DNA of 64,000 nt from Bacillota bacterium (lineage in GTDB: Bacteria > Bacillota > Clostridia > Tissierellales > Sedimentibacteraceae), in assembly GCA_023453025.1 (NCBI GenBank), contig JAEXUD010000004.1, positions 62,001-126,000 of the forward strand, in the 5' to 3' direction. The first letter of the stretch is position 1. Each line of letters begins with the position of its first letter. Positions 41,894-51,021 of the stretch are shown piece after piece. The notes below the pieces were generated by a model that was given only the letters and a program-made list of their open reading frames with translations, was not told the origin of the DNA and did no database searches. The position numbers and the translations under genes are program-made.

Positions 41894-43054
41894 TTAAATA
41901 CTTTGATTTTTTATTTTTTTACTTATAATCATTAGCATCAACAAGCAGCAGATTATTGAAACAGGCGCTGCATAAAATGCGGCATATGCCCCCAGCAAAT
42001 CGTTTAATGCTCCGGTTATGTTAAATATTACAACATATAATGCATTGCTTATTGTAACAATCAAACCTATTGCGAACGAAGAATTCTGTTTAAAGGCTGA
42101 ATTCATTAATACCATCAGGGTCGGAAAGGTAATTGATATAAAGAAACCGGACAAAGCAATTAATATGAGTCCTTTATTTCTTAAATTAAGACCGGACAGC
42201 ATAAATACTGCAGCTGCAAATAAAAATAACTTCAATCCCCTTGAATTTCCCGTTTTGTTTATTATAAATCCGCCAAACAAGCGCCCCAGTGCAAAGGAAA
42301 GGAAGAATACAGAAGCGTAGGATGCAGCATCAGCAGGATTCAGGCTGAAAGATTCTCTCATATAGCTGATAAACCATGTGTTTACTACAGCCTCTGTTAT
42401 TAAGCCAAAGGTTAAGGCAATTACAAACATATATATAACGGGATTCCTGTAAAGGTCTTTTCGGTTAAGGCGGGTATCACTTTTTAACTGAATATTCGGT
42501 GTTTTAATAATCAATGTTAATATGACTGAAACAATAAAAAATATTCCGAGATAAAGATATATTGTTCTCCATGACACTGCTTCAGACAGCAATCTGCCAT
42601 ATGCTCTTTGCCCTGCAAAGCTTCCTGCTCCGTACATAAAATGAGTTATATTCATCAATATCGATTCAAAACCGATTGAAAGAACCGGTACCATTGTATC
42701 AATGCCAATCGATAAGAAAGAGCGTCCGATTCCGAATAAGAAATAAAATAGTCCAAGCATAAAAATATTTGCTGTAAACGGCGCAATCAGAACACCTGCA
42801 GTTGCTGTGACCGAGCCTATTATGTAGACAGTCTTATGACCGTACTTTTCACAAAAATGCCCGCCTAAGAAGCTCCCGATTATATTTCCCAATGTGTTCA
42901 GGCTTAATATCAGGCTTATTATGGTGTTGTTTATTTTGAATTCCTCAATGAAAAAAGGCACAAAATTTCCTCTTGAGCTTTCGAAGACAGCCATTGTAAA
43001 GTATAAATAAAACATTGTAAATATTAATAATATTTTGTTGCCTTTAGTTATCAT
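41894..43054 (-). CDS. MFS transporter
   Basis: A 386-aa major facilitator protein with twelve helices. The G-x-x-x-D/E-R/K-x-G loop appears as GGHFCEKYGHKTVYIIG after helix 2 and GGFIINKTGNSRG after helix 8. It resembles the FucP/YdiM-type sugar or drug facilitators. The gene directly precedes asnA in one operon, so an amino-acid or nitrogen-related substrate is conceivable, but nothing in the sequence proves it. A GGGAAAA-type site precedes the ATG. Confidence 0.85.
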   Translation of the reverse strand: MITKGNKILLIFTMFYLYFTMAVFESSRGNFVPFFIEEFKINNTIISLILSLNTLGNIIGSFLGGHFCEKYGHKTVYIIGSVTATAGVLIAPFTANIFMLGLFYFLFGIGRSFLSIGIDTMVPVLSIGFESILMNITHFMYGAGSFAGQRAYGRLLSEAVSWRTIYLYLGIFFIVSVILTLIIKTPNIQLKSDTRLNRKDLYRNPVIYMFVIALTFGLITEAVVNTWFISYMRESFSLNPADAASYASVFFLSFALGRLFGGFIINKTGNSRGLKLFLFAAAVFMLSGLNLRNKGLILIALSGFFISITFPTLMVLMNSAFKQNSSFAIGLIVTISNALYVVIFNITGALNDLLGAYAAFYAAPVSIICCLLMLMIISKKIKNQSI

Positions 43055-43192
43055 TTTTCCCCTCTCAAACGTATGTGAACAATGCTTATACTATCACAAA
43101 AAAAAATTATAGTAAAGTAAAATAAGTTGACTAATTAAACGGCTGAATATAGAATTATTAAGAATCAAAACATTATACATATAGGAGATATT

Positions 43193-43747
43193 ATGTTTAA
43201 ACAAACCAGATACGATACAGACAGACTGTATTTAAGAATATTAAAGCCCAATTATGCATTTGAGGTTTTGGAATACTACAAAAGAAACGCTGATTTTTTA
43301 TCCGAATGGGAACCAAGACGCCCAAGTGATTTCTATACATTATCTTATCATAAAAGACAGCTGAATATGGATTATTATAAATTCAAGGAAAATTCACTTG
43401 TCAGGTTCTGGGTTTTCAAAAAAGAAGACAACAAGCTCATCGGTAATGTATGCTGCAGCAATATTGTCATGGGTAACTTCAAGTCCTGTTTTATGGGATA
43501 TAAATTAGACAAGGATGAAATTAACAAAGGATATATGTCCGAAGCAATAAAAAAGACTGTGGAAATTATGTTTGATGATTTCGATCTCCACAGGATAGAA
43601 GTAAATATAGTACCAAGAAACGCAAGAAGCCTAAAGGTTATGGAAAAGCTTAAATTTGAACAAGAGGGCTTCTCAAAGAGATATCTTGAAATAAACGGCA
43701 AATGGGAAGACCACATTCATTTTGCCGTGTATAACGATAGTATGTAG
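43193..43747 (+). CDS. GNAT acetyltransferase, RimJ/RimL type
   Basis: A 184-aa GNAT of the Acetyltransf_3 class. TDRLYLRILKPNYA opens the fold, CFMGYKLDKDEINKGYMSEAI is the acetyl-CoA loop, and IVPRNARSLKVMEKLKFEQEGF ends it. Family members acetylate ribosomal-protein N-termini or small molecules. AGGAGA precedes the ATG. It converges on the MATE gene with a single base between stops. Confidence 0.92.
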   Translation: MFKQTRYDTDRLYLRILKPNYAFEVLEYYKRNADFLSEWEPRRPSDFYTLSYHKRQLNMDYYKFKENSLVRFWVFKKEDNKLIGNVCCSNIVMGNFKSCFMGYKLDKDEINKGYMSEAIKKTVEIMFDDFDLHRIEVNIVPRNARSLKVMEKLKFEQEGFSKRYLEINGKWEDHIHFAVYNDSM

Positions 43748-43748
43748 C

Positions 43749-45152
43749 TTACAATATATCCCAAGATTTAAAGGTCTTTGACAAATAAACAGACATGGAC
43801 GGAACAGCTATAATAAGCGCAACCAATTCAGAAATTGTGAATGAATACCAAAACAAATCAAGACCGCCTATTTCAGATAAAATATAGGCAGCCGGAAGAA
43901 GCACAACAAGCTGTCGTGTAAAAGAAATTACGAGACTTATAATGCCCCTGCCAAATGATTGGAATGCAGTGCTTATTACGATTCCCACAGCAGCGGCAGC
44001 AAATGTCAGGCTGATGGTCCTGAGAGCCTTAATTCCGATGGTCATCATTTCTTCATTAGAGTCAAACATTCTAAGCAGCGGCTCAGTAAATATCTGAAAA
44101 ATAAATGTACCGGTAAGCATAATACCAACAGAGATAATAAGAACAGTTTTTAAGGAGCTTAAAATTCGTTCTTTATTTTTTGCCCCGAAGTTGTAACCGA
44201 TTATTGCTCTGAAAGACTGCATCATACCAAAAATCGGCATAAATATAAAGGATTGCAGCTTGTAGTAAATACCCAGCACAGAAATGGCAGCATCACTGAT
44301 AGATATCAAAATTAAGTTCAAGCCGCTTATCATCAAAGAAGCAAGAGACTGCATAATAATGGCAGGCAGTGCCACTACATAAATATCATTCAGAATTTTT
44401 GTATTGAATTTAAAATTTCTTAATTTAACATTGATACTGTTATCCTTCTTTAGCATAATAATAATCAAAATAAACGAAGCAAGCTGTCCTGTTACTGTAG
44501 CCAGAGCTGCACCCGCTACACCCATTGCAGGGAACCCAAAATATCCGAATATCATAATCGGATCCAGTATAATGTTGGTTAATGCTCCTACCAGCTGAGA
44601 AACCATTGGCATAAAGGTGTTTCCTGTTGATTGGAGTATTGAAATACCAGAGCTGGCAATAAAATTGAAAAAAGATAAAATTAAAATTATTTTTAAATAT
44701 TGTGAAGTTAAGCTTTGCAGTATTGCATCATCTGTAAAAAATCTAACTATGAAATCAGTGAAAAATATTCCTGATAATCCTACTACAATGGAATATATAA
44801 AGCTTACAACCACACCATGGCTTGCCGCTTTATCAGCCGTATCATGATTACCTTCTCCGAGCATTCTTGATATCAGGGAGGATATACCGGCACCTGTTCC
44901 GACAAATAAAGCCACAATAATAATTTGTATAGGAAATGCAAGTGAAACTGCAGTCAATGCTTCCATTCCGATTCTGGAAACAAAAATGCTGTCCACCACA
45001 TTGTACATAGCCTGAATAAACATGGAAATAATAGGCGGAAGAGACATTGTTACAATAAGCCTCGTCATAGGTTCTGCCGCCATTTTGTTATGTTTTAAAG
45101 ACTTTTTAAGATTATCTCCCTCCAAATTTTTATTTTGTTTTAAATTGTCCAT
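43749..45152 (-). CDS. MATE family efflux transporter
   Basis: A 467-aa twelve-helix transporter with two MatE repeats. RLIVTMSLPPIISMFIQAMYNVVDSIF and SGISILQSTGNTFMP are typical of the DinF/NorM-like branch. It is only distantly similar to the MATE protein at 21.6 kb. The likely role is export of drugs or metabolites. The first 25 residues are basic and cytoplasmic. It is monocistronic and divergent from the threonine aldolase gene. Confidence 0.92.
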   Translation of the reverse strand: MDNLKQNKNLEGDNLKKSLKHNKMAAEPMTRLIVTMSLPPIISMFIQAMYNVVDSIFVSRIGMEALTAVSLAFPIQIIIVALFVGTGAGISSLISRMLGEGNHDTADKAASHGVVVSFIYSIVVGLSGIFFTDFIVRFFTDDAILQSLTSQYLKIILILSFFNFIASSGISILQSTGNTFMPMVSQLVGALTNIILDPIMIFGYFGFPAMGVAGAALATVTGQLASFILIIIMLKKDNSINVKLRNFKFNTKILNDIYVVALPAIIMQSLASLMISGLNLILISISDAAISVLGIYYKLQSFIFMPIFGMMQSFRAIIGYNFGAKNKERILSSLKTVLIISVGIMLTGTFIFQIFTEPLLRMFDSNEEMMTIGIKALRTISLTFAAAAVGIVISTAFQSFGRGIISLVISFTRQLVVLLPAAYILSEIGGLDLFWYSFTISELVALIIAVPSMSVYLSKTFKSWDIL

Positions 45153-45334
45153 ATAATTAATCTCCTTGATAATTCCTTTGCTTTGTGTAAAATAATAGCC
45201 ATATTAGTTATGGTAATCAATATGAAGAAAATTGTCAATTAATATATTGTAATGAATGCGGCTTTTGATATATACTATATTAAAGTTTTAATAAAATCCA
45301 TGGTCGAATAATAAAATAATAATAGAGGTGTGAT

Positions 45335-46363
45335 ATGAAATTTATTGATTTAAGAAGTGATACGGTTACTATGCCTACAGAAGAAATGAGACAAGCAATG
45401 GCAGCAGCTGAGGTAGGTGATGATGTTTACGGTGATGATCCGACTATTAACAAGCTCGAAAAATTAGCGGCTGAAAAGGTTGGTAAAGAAGCAGCATTAT
45501 TTGTGCCGAGCGGTACATTTGGAAATCAGCTTGCATTGTTAACTCATACAAGACGAGGACAAGAGGTTATAGTCGGGAAAAATAATCATATAGTAGTTCA
45601 TGAGGTCGGAGCCTCTGCCGTTATAGCAGGCGTGCAGCTCAGAACCTTGGAAACGTCAAATGGAGCAATGAATCCTATGGATGTTAAAAAAGCTGTCCGT
45701 GTTGATGATATACATGAGCCTGAAACAGGACTTATATGCGTTGAAGAAGCACATGGCTGCGGAGCAGTAGTACCTCTTGAAACATTAAAGGAAATAAAAA
45801 CTATTGCTGAAAAGAACTCGATACCTGTCCATATGGATGGTGCAAGAATTTTCAATGCAGCTGTATCCCTTGGGGTTGACGCTAAGGAAATTGCAGCGTG
45901 CTGCGATTCAGTTATGTTCTGTTTGTCAAAGGGTTTAGCGGCACCGGCAGGTTCAATGGTTGCAGGCAGCAAAGCATTTATTGATAAAGCAAGAAAAAAC
46001 AGAAAGCTAATGGGCGGCGGAATGAGACAGGTGGGAATACTTGCCGCAGCCGGTATTATAACATTGGAGAAAATGACTGAAAGGCTTCATACAGATCACG
46101 AAAATGCAAAATATATGGCGGAAAAGCTTGAAGAAATACCCGGTGTTGAAGTAATAAGAGACAGACTCGACATAGACATGATATTCTTCAAAATGAGTGA
46201 AGACGTGATTCCGGAAAAAGTGTTTGTAGAAAATCTGTATAAAAAGAATATCAAGATTAACGGAGCAGAAGACGGAGAGTACAGATTCGTTGCTCATATC
46301 GGGGTTGCCAGGGAAGACATGGACTATGTAATAAGTACAATAAAGGCTCTGATAGAAAAATAA
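45335..46363 (+). CDS. ltaE: Low-specificity L-threonine aldolase
   Basis: A 342-aa PLP enzyme of the beta-eliminating-lyase group. DLRSDTVTMPTEEMR and GDDVYGDDPT at the N-terminus are diagnostic, VHMDGARIFNAA holds the cofactor Asp and Arg, and FCLSKGLAAPAGS carries the Schiff-base Lys. It splits threonine or allo-threonine to glycine and acetaldehyde. AGAGGTG precedes the ATG. It is monocistronic, ended by a strong hairpin. Confidence 0.95.
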   Translation: MKFIDLRSDTVTMPTEEMRQAMAAAEVGDDVYGDDPTINKLEKLAAEKVGKEAALFVPSGTFGNQLALLTHTRRGQEVIVGKNNHIVVHEVGASAVIAGVQLRTLETSNGAMNPMDVKKAVRVDDIHEPETGLICVEEAHGCGAVVPLETLKEIKTIAEKNSIPVHMDGARIFNAAVSLGVDAKEIAACCDSVMFCLSKGLAAPAGSMVAGSKAFIDKARKNRKLMGGGMRQVGILAAAGIITLEKMTERLHTDHENAKYMAEKLEEIPGVEVIRDRLDIDMIFFKMSEDVIPEKVFVENLYKKNIKINGAEDGEYRFVAHIGVAREDMDYVISTIKALIEK

Positions 46364-46373
46364 GACAAATAAA

Positions 46374-46409
46374 AATAACGGGAGGGACTTGTACCCTCCC
46401 GTTATTTGT
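46374..46409 (+). terminator. Intrinsic terminator of ltaE
   Basis: AATAACGGGAGGG (46374-46386) and CCCTCCCGTTATT (46394-46406) are perfectly complementary over 13 bp with a 7-base loop, followed by TTG. It begins 11 bases after the stop. Confidence 0.8.
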
Positions 46410-46459
46410 GATAGATTATTACAAATATATTATTTATACGCGAGAAATTTTTATTATCC

Positions 46460-46502
46460 GAATAATCATGATGTTGTCAGAATGACAGTGCGTGGATTAT
46501 TC
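46460..46502. promoter_or_regulatory. Nested inverted repeats upstream of the FAD oxidoreductase operon
   Basis: GAATAATC (46460-46467) and GATTATTC (46495-46502) enclose TGTCA-GAA-TGACA (46475-46487). They lie 40-80 bases before the first gene, a position suited to a regulator site. No terminator T-run is present. The regulator is unknown. Confidence 0.35.
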
Positions 46503-46541
46503 ATAATAGTGACAATGCAATATTACTAACAGGAGGCAGCC

Positions 46542-48140
46542 ATGAATATAGAAATGTTCAGAGAATATTTAAGAGATGAGTCCAGGCAGACAGGAACAGC
46601 AGAAAGCATAATATTTCCGAAAACAGAAAAAGAAATTGTAGCATCAGTAAAAGAATGCTATTTAAATAATATACCTATAACAACACAGGGAGCCAGAACA
46701 GGTCTGGCGGCTTCAGCGGTACCCTTTGGCGGACATGTCATCAATTTAAGCAGGATGAATAAAGTTATAAAGGCCAGGTATGATGAGGACGGAGACAGAT
46801 TTTTCATAAGCGTGGAGCCGGGCGTCCTGTTAACGGAAATCAGAAAATATTTAGCAAACAAATCATTTATAACATCTGATTGGGATGAAGAGTCTGTTAA
46901 AGCTTTAAAGCATTTGGATAAAAATGAATGGTTTTATTCTACAGACCCGACAGAGACCTCGGCATCCATAGGAGGCATGGCAGCATGCAATGCATCAGGA
47001 GCGAAAAGCTTCAGATATGGTTCAACCAGAGATCACATTGAATCAATCAGGGTTGTATTGGCTGACGGGGATGTATTGAGCTTGAAAAGAGGAAAATACT
47101 GTGCCGATGGCGGGAAGTTTAGCCTTGTGACAGAAAGCGGAAGAATTATTTCAGGAAAATTGCCTGAATATAAAATGCCCGATGTAAAGAAAAATACTTC
47201 AGGCTATTTCAATAAACCAAACATGGATATGCTGGATTTATTCATAGGTTCTGACGGAACTCTGGGGATTATAACAGAAATAGAAATAGAATTAAACAGA
47301 ACCCAGACATGTGACTGGGGTGTAACCATATTTATGCCCGATGAGGACAAAGCACTTGATTTGGTAAGAGCCTTAAGAGGGGAGACTATATTTGAGGGTA
47401 AAGAACCGGTGAAGCTTAAGCCGTCCGCCATAGAATTTTTCAGTCATAAGGCACTGGAAATGCTTCGATATCAGCAAAAAACAAATCCTGCATTTTCATC
47501 AATACAAGAAATCAAGGACAATTACCATACGGCAGTATTTATAGAAATTGAAGGAGATTCCGACAATGAAATCTGGGAAGGAATAGAAGAGCTGGGCGAT
47601 ATAATTTCTGAGCTTGGAGGAGACGAGGATGCTACATGGGTTGCCAACAATCCAACCAGTCTGGAAAAACTTCACAGTTTCAGACACGCATGTCCTGAAT
47701 GTGTGAATATGCAAATAGATGAAGCTAAAAAATCAGATTCCAATATCACAAAGCTGGGAACAGACATGTCAGTTCCGGATGAAAAGCTGAAAGAAGCAAT
47801 GAAAATGTATAACGACGATATTATAAAAAATGAACTGCATGCGGTTATATTCGGCCATATAGGAAACAGCCACCTGCATGTGAACATAATACCAAGAAAT
47901 ATGGAAGAATACAAAAAAGGGAAAGAGCTTTTCATGAATTGGGCAGAAAAGATTTCCGCAATGGGCGGCGCGGTCTCTGCCGAGCATGGAGTAGGAAAGC
48001 TTAAGGTGCCGTTTCTACAGAAAATGTATAAAAAAGAAGAACTGGATGAAATGAGAAGCATAAAAAAATTATTTGACCCGAAACAACTGCTTAACAGAGG
48101 AACCATATTTCCATATGCTGCGAAGGAGGAGATACTGTGA
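46542..48140 (+). CDS. FAD-binding 2-hydroxyacid oxidoreductase (LctD/GlcD type)
   Basis: A 532-aa VAO-family flavoenzyme, about 60 residues longer than typical GlcD. The FAD-binding PCMH domain covers about 25-250 (TTQGARTGLAASAVPFGG; DPTETSASIGGMAACNASGA; GSDGTLGIITEIE), and the FAD-oxidase C-terminal domain has IFGHIGNSHLHVN and EHGVGKLK. It is followed by EtfB and EtfA genes with overlapping or close starts, matching the electron-confurcating lactate dehydrogenase arrangement described in Acetobacterium. Lactate is a likely substrate, but another 2-hydroxyacid is possible. AGGAGG precedes the ATG. Confidence 0.88.
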   Translation: MNIEMFREYLRDESRQTGTAESIIFPKTEKEIVASVKECYLNNIPITTQGARTGLAASAVPFGGHVINLSRMNKVIKARYDEDGDRFFISVEPGVLLTEIRKYLANKSFITSDWDEESVKALKHLDKNEWFYSTDPTETSASIGGMAACNASGAKSFRYGSTRDHIESIRVVLADGDVLSLKRGKYCADGGKFSLVTESGRIISGKLPEYKMPDVKKNTSGYFNKPNMDMLDLFIGSDGTLGIITEIEIELNRTQTCDWGVTIFMPDEDKALDLVRALRGETIFEGKEPVKLKPSAIEFFSHKALEMLRYQQKTNPAFSSIQEIKDNYHTAVFIEIEGDSDNEIWEGIEELGDIISELGGDEDATWVANNPTSLEKLHSFRHACPECVNMQIDEAKKSDSNITKLGTDMSVPDEKLKEAMKMYNDDIIKNELHAVIFGHIGNSHLHVNIIPRNMEEYKKGKELFMNWAEKISAMGGAVSAEHGVGKLKVPFLQKMYKKEELDEMRSIKKLFDPKQLLNRGTIFPYAAKEEIL

Positions 48141-48919
48141 AAATTATTGTATGCATAAAACAGGTGCCCGGAACCAACGAGGTTAAAATGGACCCTGTAA
48201 CCAACACCATCATCAGAGAAAATGTTCCTGCAATTATAAATCCATTCGACACATATGCAATAGAAGAAGCAGTACGAATAAAAGAAAAATACGGCGCAGA
48301 AGTTTACGGACTGAGCATGGGAATTCCGGCAGCACAAGAAATGCTGAGAGAAGCAATATCACTCGGGGTGAATGATGCAATACTGTTATCAGACAGGAAA
48401 TTTGCAGGTGCAGATACCCTGGCAACCTCCTACACGCTCAGCAGGGGAGTTGAGAAAATAGGTGACTATGATTTGATAATCTGCGGCAAGCAGGCGACTG
48501 ACGGAGATACTGCACAGGTAGGGCCAAGCCTTGCCAAAACCTTAGGTATTTCGTATGCAACCAATATAAGTAAAATTATTGAAATACAAAAGGACTCTAT
48601 GCACTGCATGAAAATAACCGATGACGGGTATGAGGAAATTGAGATTAAATTGCCCGCCCTTATAACTGTTGTTAAAGAAATAAACATGCCGAGGCTGCCT
48701 TCCATAAAAAGCATGAAAACAGCAAAGAAGGCAGAAATAAAGATTGCAGACTCCGCGGACGTGAATGCTGATGAAAAAAGAGCAGGATTAAAGGGTTCAC
48801 CAACCCAGGTAAAAAGGACATTTGTTCCGGTTCATGAGGTTAACAGTGTTACAATAGAAGGAACCGCAGAGAAAAAGGCAAAAAAACTGGCAGATATACT
48901 GTTATCAATTGAGATGTAA
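48137..48919 (+). CDS. etfB: Electron transfer flavoprotein beta subunit
   Basis: A 260-aa EtfB of usual length: VCIKQVPGTNEVKMDPVTNTI opens it, with NPFDTYAIEEAVRIKEKYGAEV, then LIICGKQATDGDTAQVGPSLA and LPALITVVKEINMPRLPS, all family signatures. The GTG start at 48137 overlaps the preceding stop by four bases and has AAGGAGGAG upstream. In confurcating complexes the beta-subunit FAD is the bifurcation point; NAD(H) binding is expected here but cannot be verified by eye. Confidence 0.95.
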   Translation: MKIIVCIKQVPGTNEVKMDPVTNTIIRENVPAIINPFDTYAIEEAVRIKEKYGAEVYGLSMGIPAAQEMLREAISLGVNDAILLSDRKFAGADTLATSYTLSRGVEKIGDYDLIICGKQATDGDTAQVGPSLAKTLGISYATNISKIIEIQKDSMHCMKITDDGYEEIEIKLPALITVVKEINMPRLPSIKSMKTAKKAEIKIADSADVNADEKRAGLKGSPTQVKRTFVPVHEVNSVTIEGTAEKKAKKLADILLSIEM

Positions 48920-48933
48920 AGGACGGTGGAAAA

Positions 48934-50130
48934 ATGGCAAGTATAAATATTATCAGAGAAAAATGCATAGGCTGTAAAATATGTTTAAGTTCATGCCCCT
49001 TCGGTGCAATAGAAATAACAGACAAAAAAGCCGTAATAGGACCGAAATGTACTCTTTGCGGTTCATGTTCAGAAGCCTGCAGGTTCGGTGCGATTAATTT
49101 TATCATGGATGAGGTTGAACAAAAAGATTTAAGCGGTTACAAAGGCATATGGGTCTTTGCAGAGCAAAGATATGGCAAGCTGAAATCCGTTGCAATTGAG
49201 TTGACAGGCAAAGCCAAGGAGCTTGCCGGAGATTTGCAGGTTAAGGTTACAGCGATAGTTCTCGGCAGTGATATAAGGCATCTATCAAAAGAGCTGATTG
49301 CACATGGAGCAGACGAAGTCATGATAATGGATGCTGATTGGCTAAAGGATTTCAATGACCATGTATATGGTGAAGTAATGATTGATTTGATTGAGGAATA
49401 CAAGCCCGAAATTGTGCTTATAGGTGCAACCTCAAACGGCAGATCCTTAGCTCCTCATATTTCATCAACACTGGGAACAGGTCTGACTGCCGACTGCACA
49501 GTTCTGGAAATCGACAAGGAAGAAAATCTTCTGCTGCAGACTAGACCTGCATTTGGCGGAAATCTCATGGCAACCATCATATGCCCCAACAACCGTCCCC
49601 AGATGGCGACTGTACGACCTAAGGTGTTTAAACCATCAGAACCTGATTGTAAAAGAGAAGGCAAGGTAACATTACTTCCTGTTCCGTCACCCATAGAAGG
49701 ATTTATAAAAAAAATAAGAGACTGGGATAATGAAGATAAATTGAATCTTACAGAGGCAGATATAATAGTGAGCGTAGGCAGGGGCATAGGAAACCAAAAA
49801 AACATACAGCTGGCTCAGGACCTTGCCGATGCATTGGGCGGGGCACTGGGAGCTTCAAGACCTGTAGTGGATTCAGGATGGATAACCTATAGTCAGCAGG
49901 TTGGACAAACAGGAAAAACTGTTGCGCCGAAAATTTATATAGCATGCGGTATATCAGGAGCCATACAGCATTTGGCCGGGCTTGCGGACATTGAAACCAT
50001 CGTTGCCATAAACAACGACCCGGATGCACCCATATTCAAGATAGCCAATTACTGCATTGTAGGAGACGTAAAAGAAATTCTGCCTCTTCTGACTGAAAAT
50101 ATAAAAGTACAAAGGCAGCATATAAAATAA
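48934..50130 (+). CDS. etfA: Electron transfer flavoprotein alpha subunit with 2x[4Fe-4S] ferredoxin domain
   Basis: A 398-aa EtfA with an N-terminal extension of about 65 residues carrying two CxxCxxCxxxC motifs (CIGCKICLSSCP and CTLCGSCSEACR). The EtfA domain follows, with the C-terminal FAD motif SRPVVDSGWITYSQQVGQTGKTVAPKIYIACGISGAIQH. The ferredoxin domain is what lets confurcating lactate dehydrogenase use reduced ferredoxin together with lactate to reduce NAD+. The start lies 14 bases after etfB, and GGACGGTGG is upstream. Confidence 0.95.
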   Translation: MASINIIREKCIGCKICLSSCPFGAIEITDKKAVIGPKCTLCGSCSEACRFGAINFIMDEVEQKDLSGYKGIWVFAEQRYGKLKSVAIELTGKAKELAGDLQVKVTAIVLGSDIRHLSKELIAHGADEVMIMDADWLKDFNDHVYGEVMIDLIEEYKPEIVLIGATSNGRSLAPHISSTLGTGLTADCTVLEIDKEENLLLQTRPAFGGNLMATIICPNNRPQMATVRPKVFKPSEPDCKREGKVTLLPVPSPIEGFIKKIRDWDNEDKLNLTEADIIVSVGRGIGNQKNIQLAQDLADALGGALGASRPVVDSGWITYSQQVGQTGKTVAPKIYIACGISGAIQHLAGLADIETIVAINNDPDAPIFKIANYCIVGDVKEILPLLTENIKVQRQHIK

Positions 50131-50150
50131 AATATTATCTGAGGTGGAAA

Positions 50151-50657
50151 ATGAAGGCTGCAATAATCGGATACAGCGGTTCAGGCAAATCAACCTTGGC
50201 AAGTCAGCTGGGAGACTTTTATAATTGTCCGGTTTTATATCTGGATAAAATTCAATTTGAAGCAAATTGGAAAGAGAGAGACGAAAAAACAGCTATAAAT
50301 ATGGTGAAGGAATTTTTGGATAATAATGACAGCTGGGTAATTGACGGCAATTATACGAAATTTCTCAGAGAGCAGAGGATGAAAGAAGCAGATATTATTA
50401 TATTTATGTGCTTTTCAAGATTAACCTGCCTATACCAGGCATATAGCAGGTACAGAAAATATAAGGGGAAAACCCGTGAAAGTATGGCAGATGATTGCTG
50501 TGAAAAATTTGATTTTGAATTTGTCAAATGGATTTTATTAGACGGAAGGTCAAAAGAAAAGAAAAAGCAATATGCAGAGACAACCCGAAAATACAGCCAT
50601 AAAATTGCGATATTAAAAAACAGAAAAGATATAGCATCGTTTTTGCAGAAATTATAG
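50151..50657 (+). CDS. P-loop kinase-like protein (FlaR/topology modulation type)
   Basis: A 168-aa P-loop protein. Walker A is GYSGSGKST (residues 7-15), followed by VLYLDKIQFEANW and WVIDGNYTKF, which match the adenylate-kinase-like family annotated as DNA topology modulation protein FlaR. The true substrate is unknown; a small nucleotide or metabolite kinase is likely. It follows etfA by 20 bases and could be read from the same transcript, but nothing links it functionally. GAGGTGG precedes the ATG. Confidence 0.8.
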   Translation: MKAAIIGYSGSGKSTLASQLGDFYNCPVLYLDKIQFEANWKERDEKTAINMVKEFLDNNDSWVIDGNYTKFLREQRMKEADIIIFMCFSRLTCLYQAYSRYRKYKGKTRESMADDCCEKFDFEFVKWILLDGRSKEKKKQYAETTRKYSHKIAILKNRKDIASFLQKL

Positions 50658-50963
50658 CAAACAGCTTTAAATGAATTCTATCAGAAGTGAAACATACGAT
50701 TATAAATGCATTGATTTGCATAAAACCTACAAAGTGGAATCAAAACCAAGAACCTCGAATTTTCAACGAAAAACATTAATTTCTTATTTTAAAATTTATT
50801 ATGATGGTTCCACACGTACGAAAAATTGCCATTCAATGACATTTCAAATATTTCAAATTGAATAAATATACATATATTTATTCGTGATATCTGATATGTC
50901 CATATAGTATATGCATTACTTTTCAAAGTGACACTGCTAAAACATTTATATTCAAAATTCCCA
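50658..50963. other. Intergenic stretch after the FlaR-like gene
   Basis: About 300 bases with only a 64-codon frame (50671-50865) that has no ribosome site and no recognisable family. It is AT-rich with no clear RNA fold. It ends at a REP-like hairpin. Confidence 0.45.
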
Positions 50964-51008
50964 TTATTCGGGGATGGACCTTGAATTTGGAATCTGTCCC
51001 CGGAATAA
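50964..51008. repeat. REP-like imperfect palindrome downstream of tyrS
   Basis: TTATTCGGGGA and TCCCCGGAATAA pair with one bulge and enclose a GGAC...GTCC-type inner pairing with the text GGACAGATTCC on the minus strand. Such CGGGGACAGATTC-like palindromes accompany REP-associated transposases. It sits just beyond the tyrS stop and may terminate its transcript. Confidence 0.5.
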
Positions 51009-51021
51009 GAAACATGATGTT

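Noticed and set aside
50671..50865. 64-codon plus-strand frame as a gene
   Set aside because: No ribosome site, no family and unusual composition.
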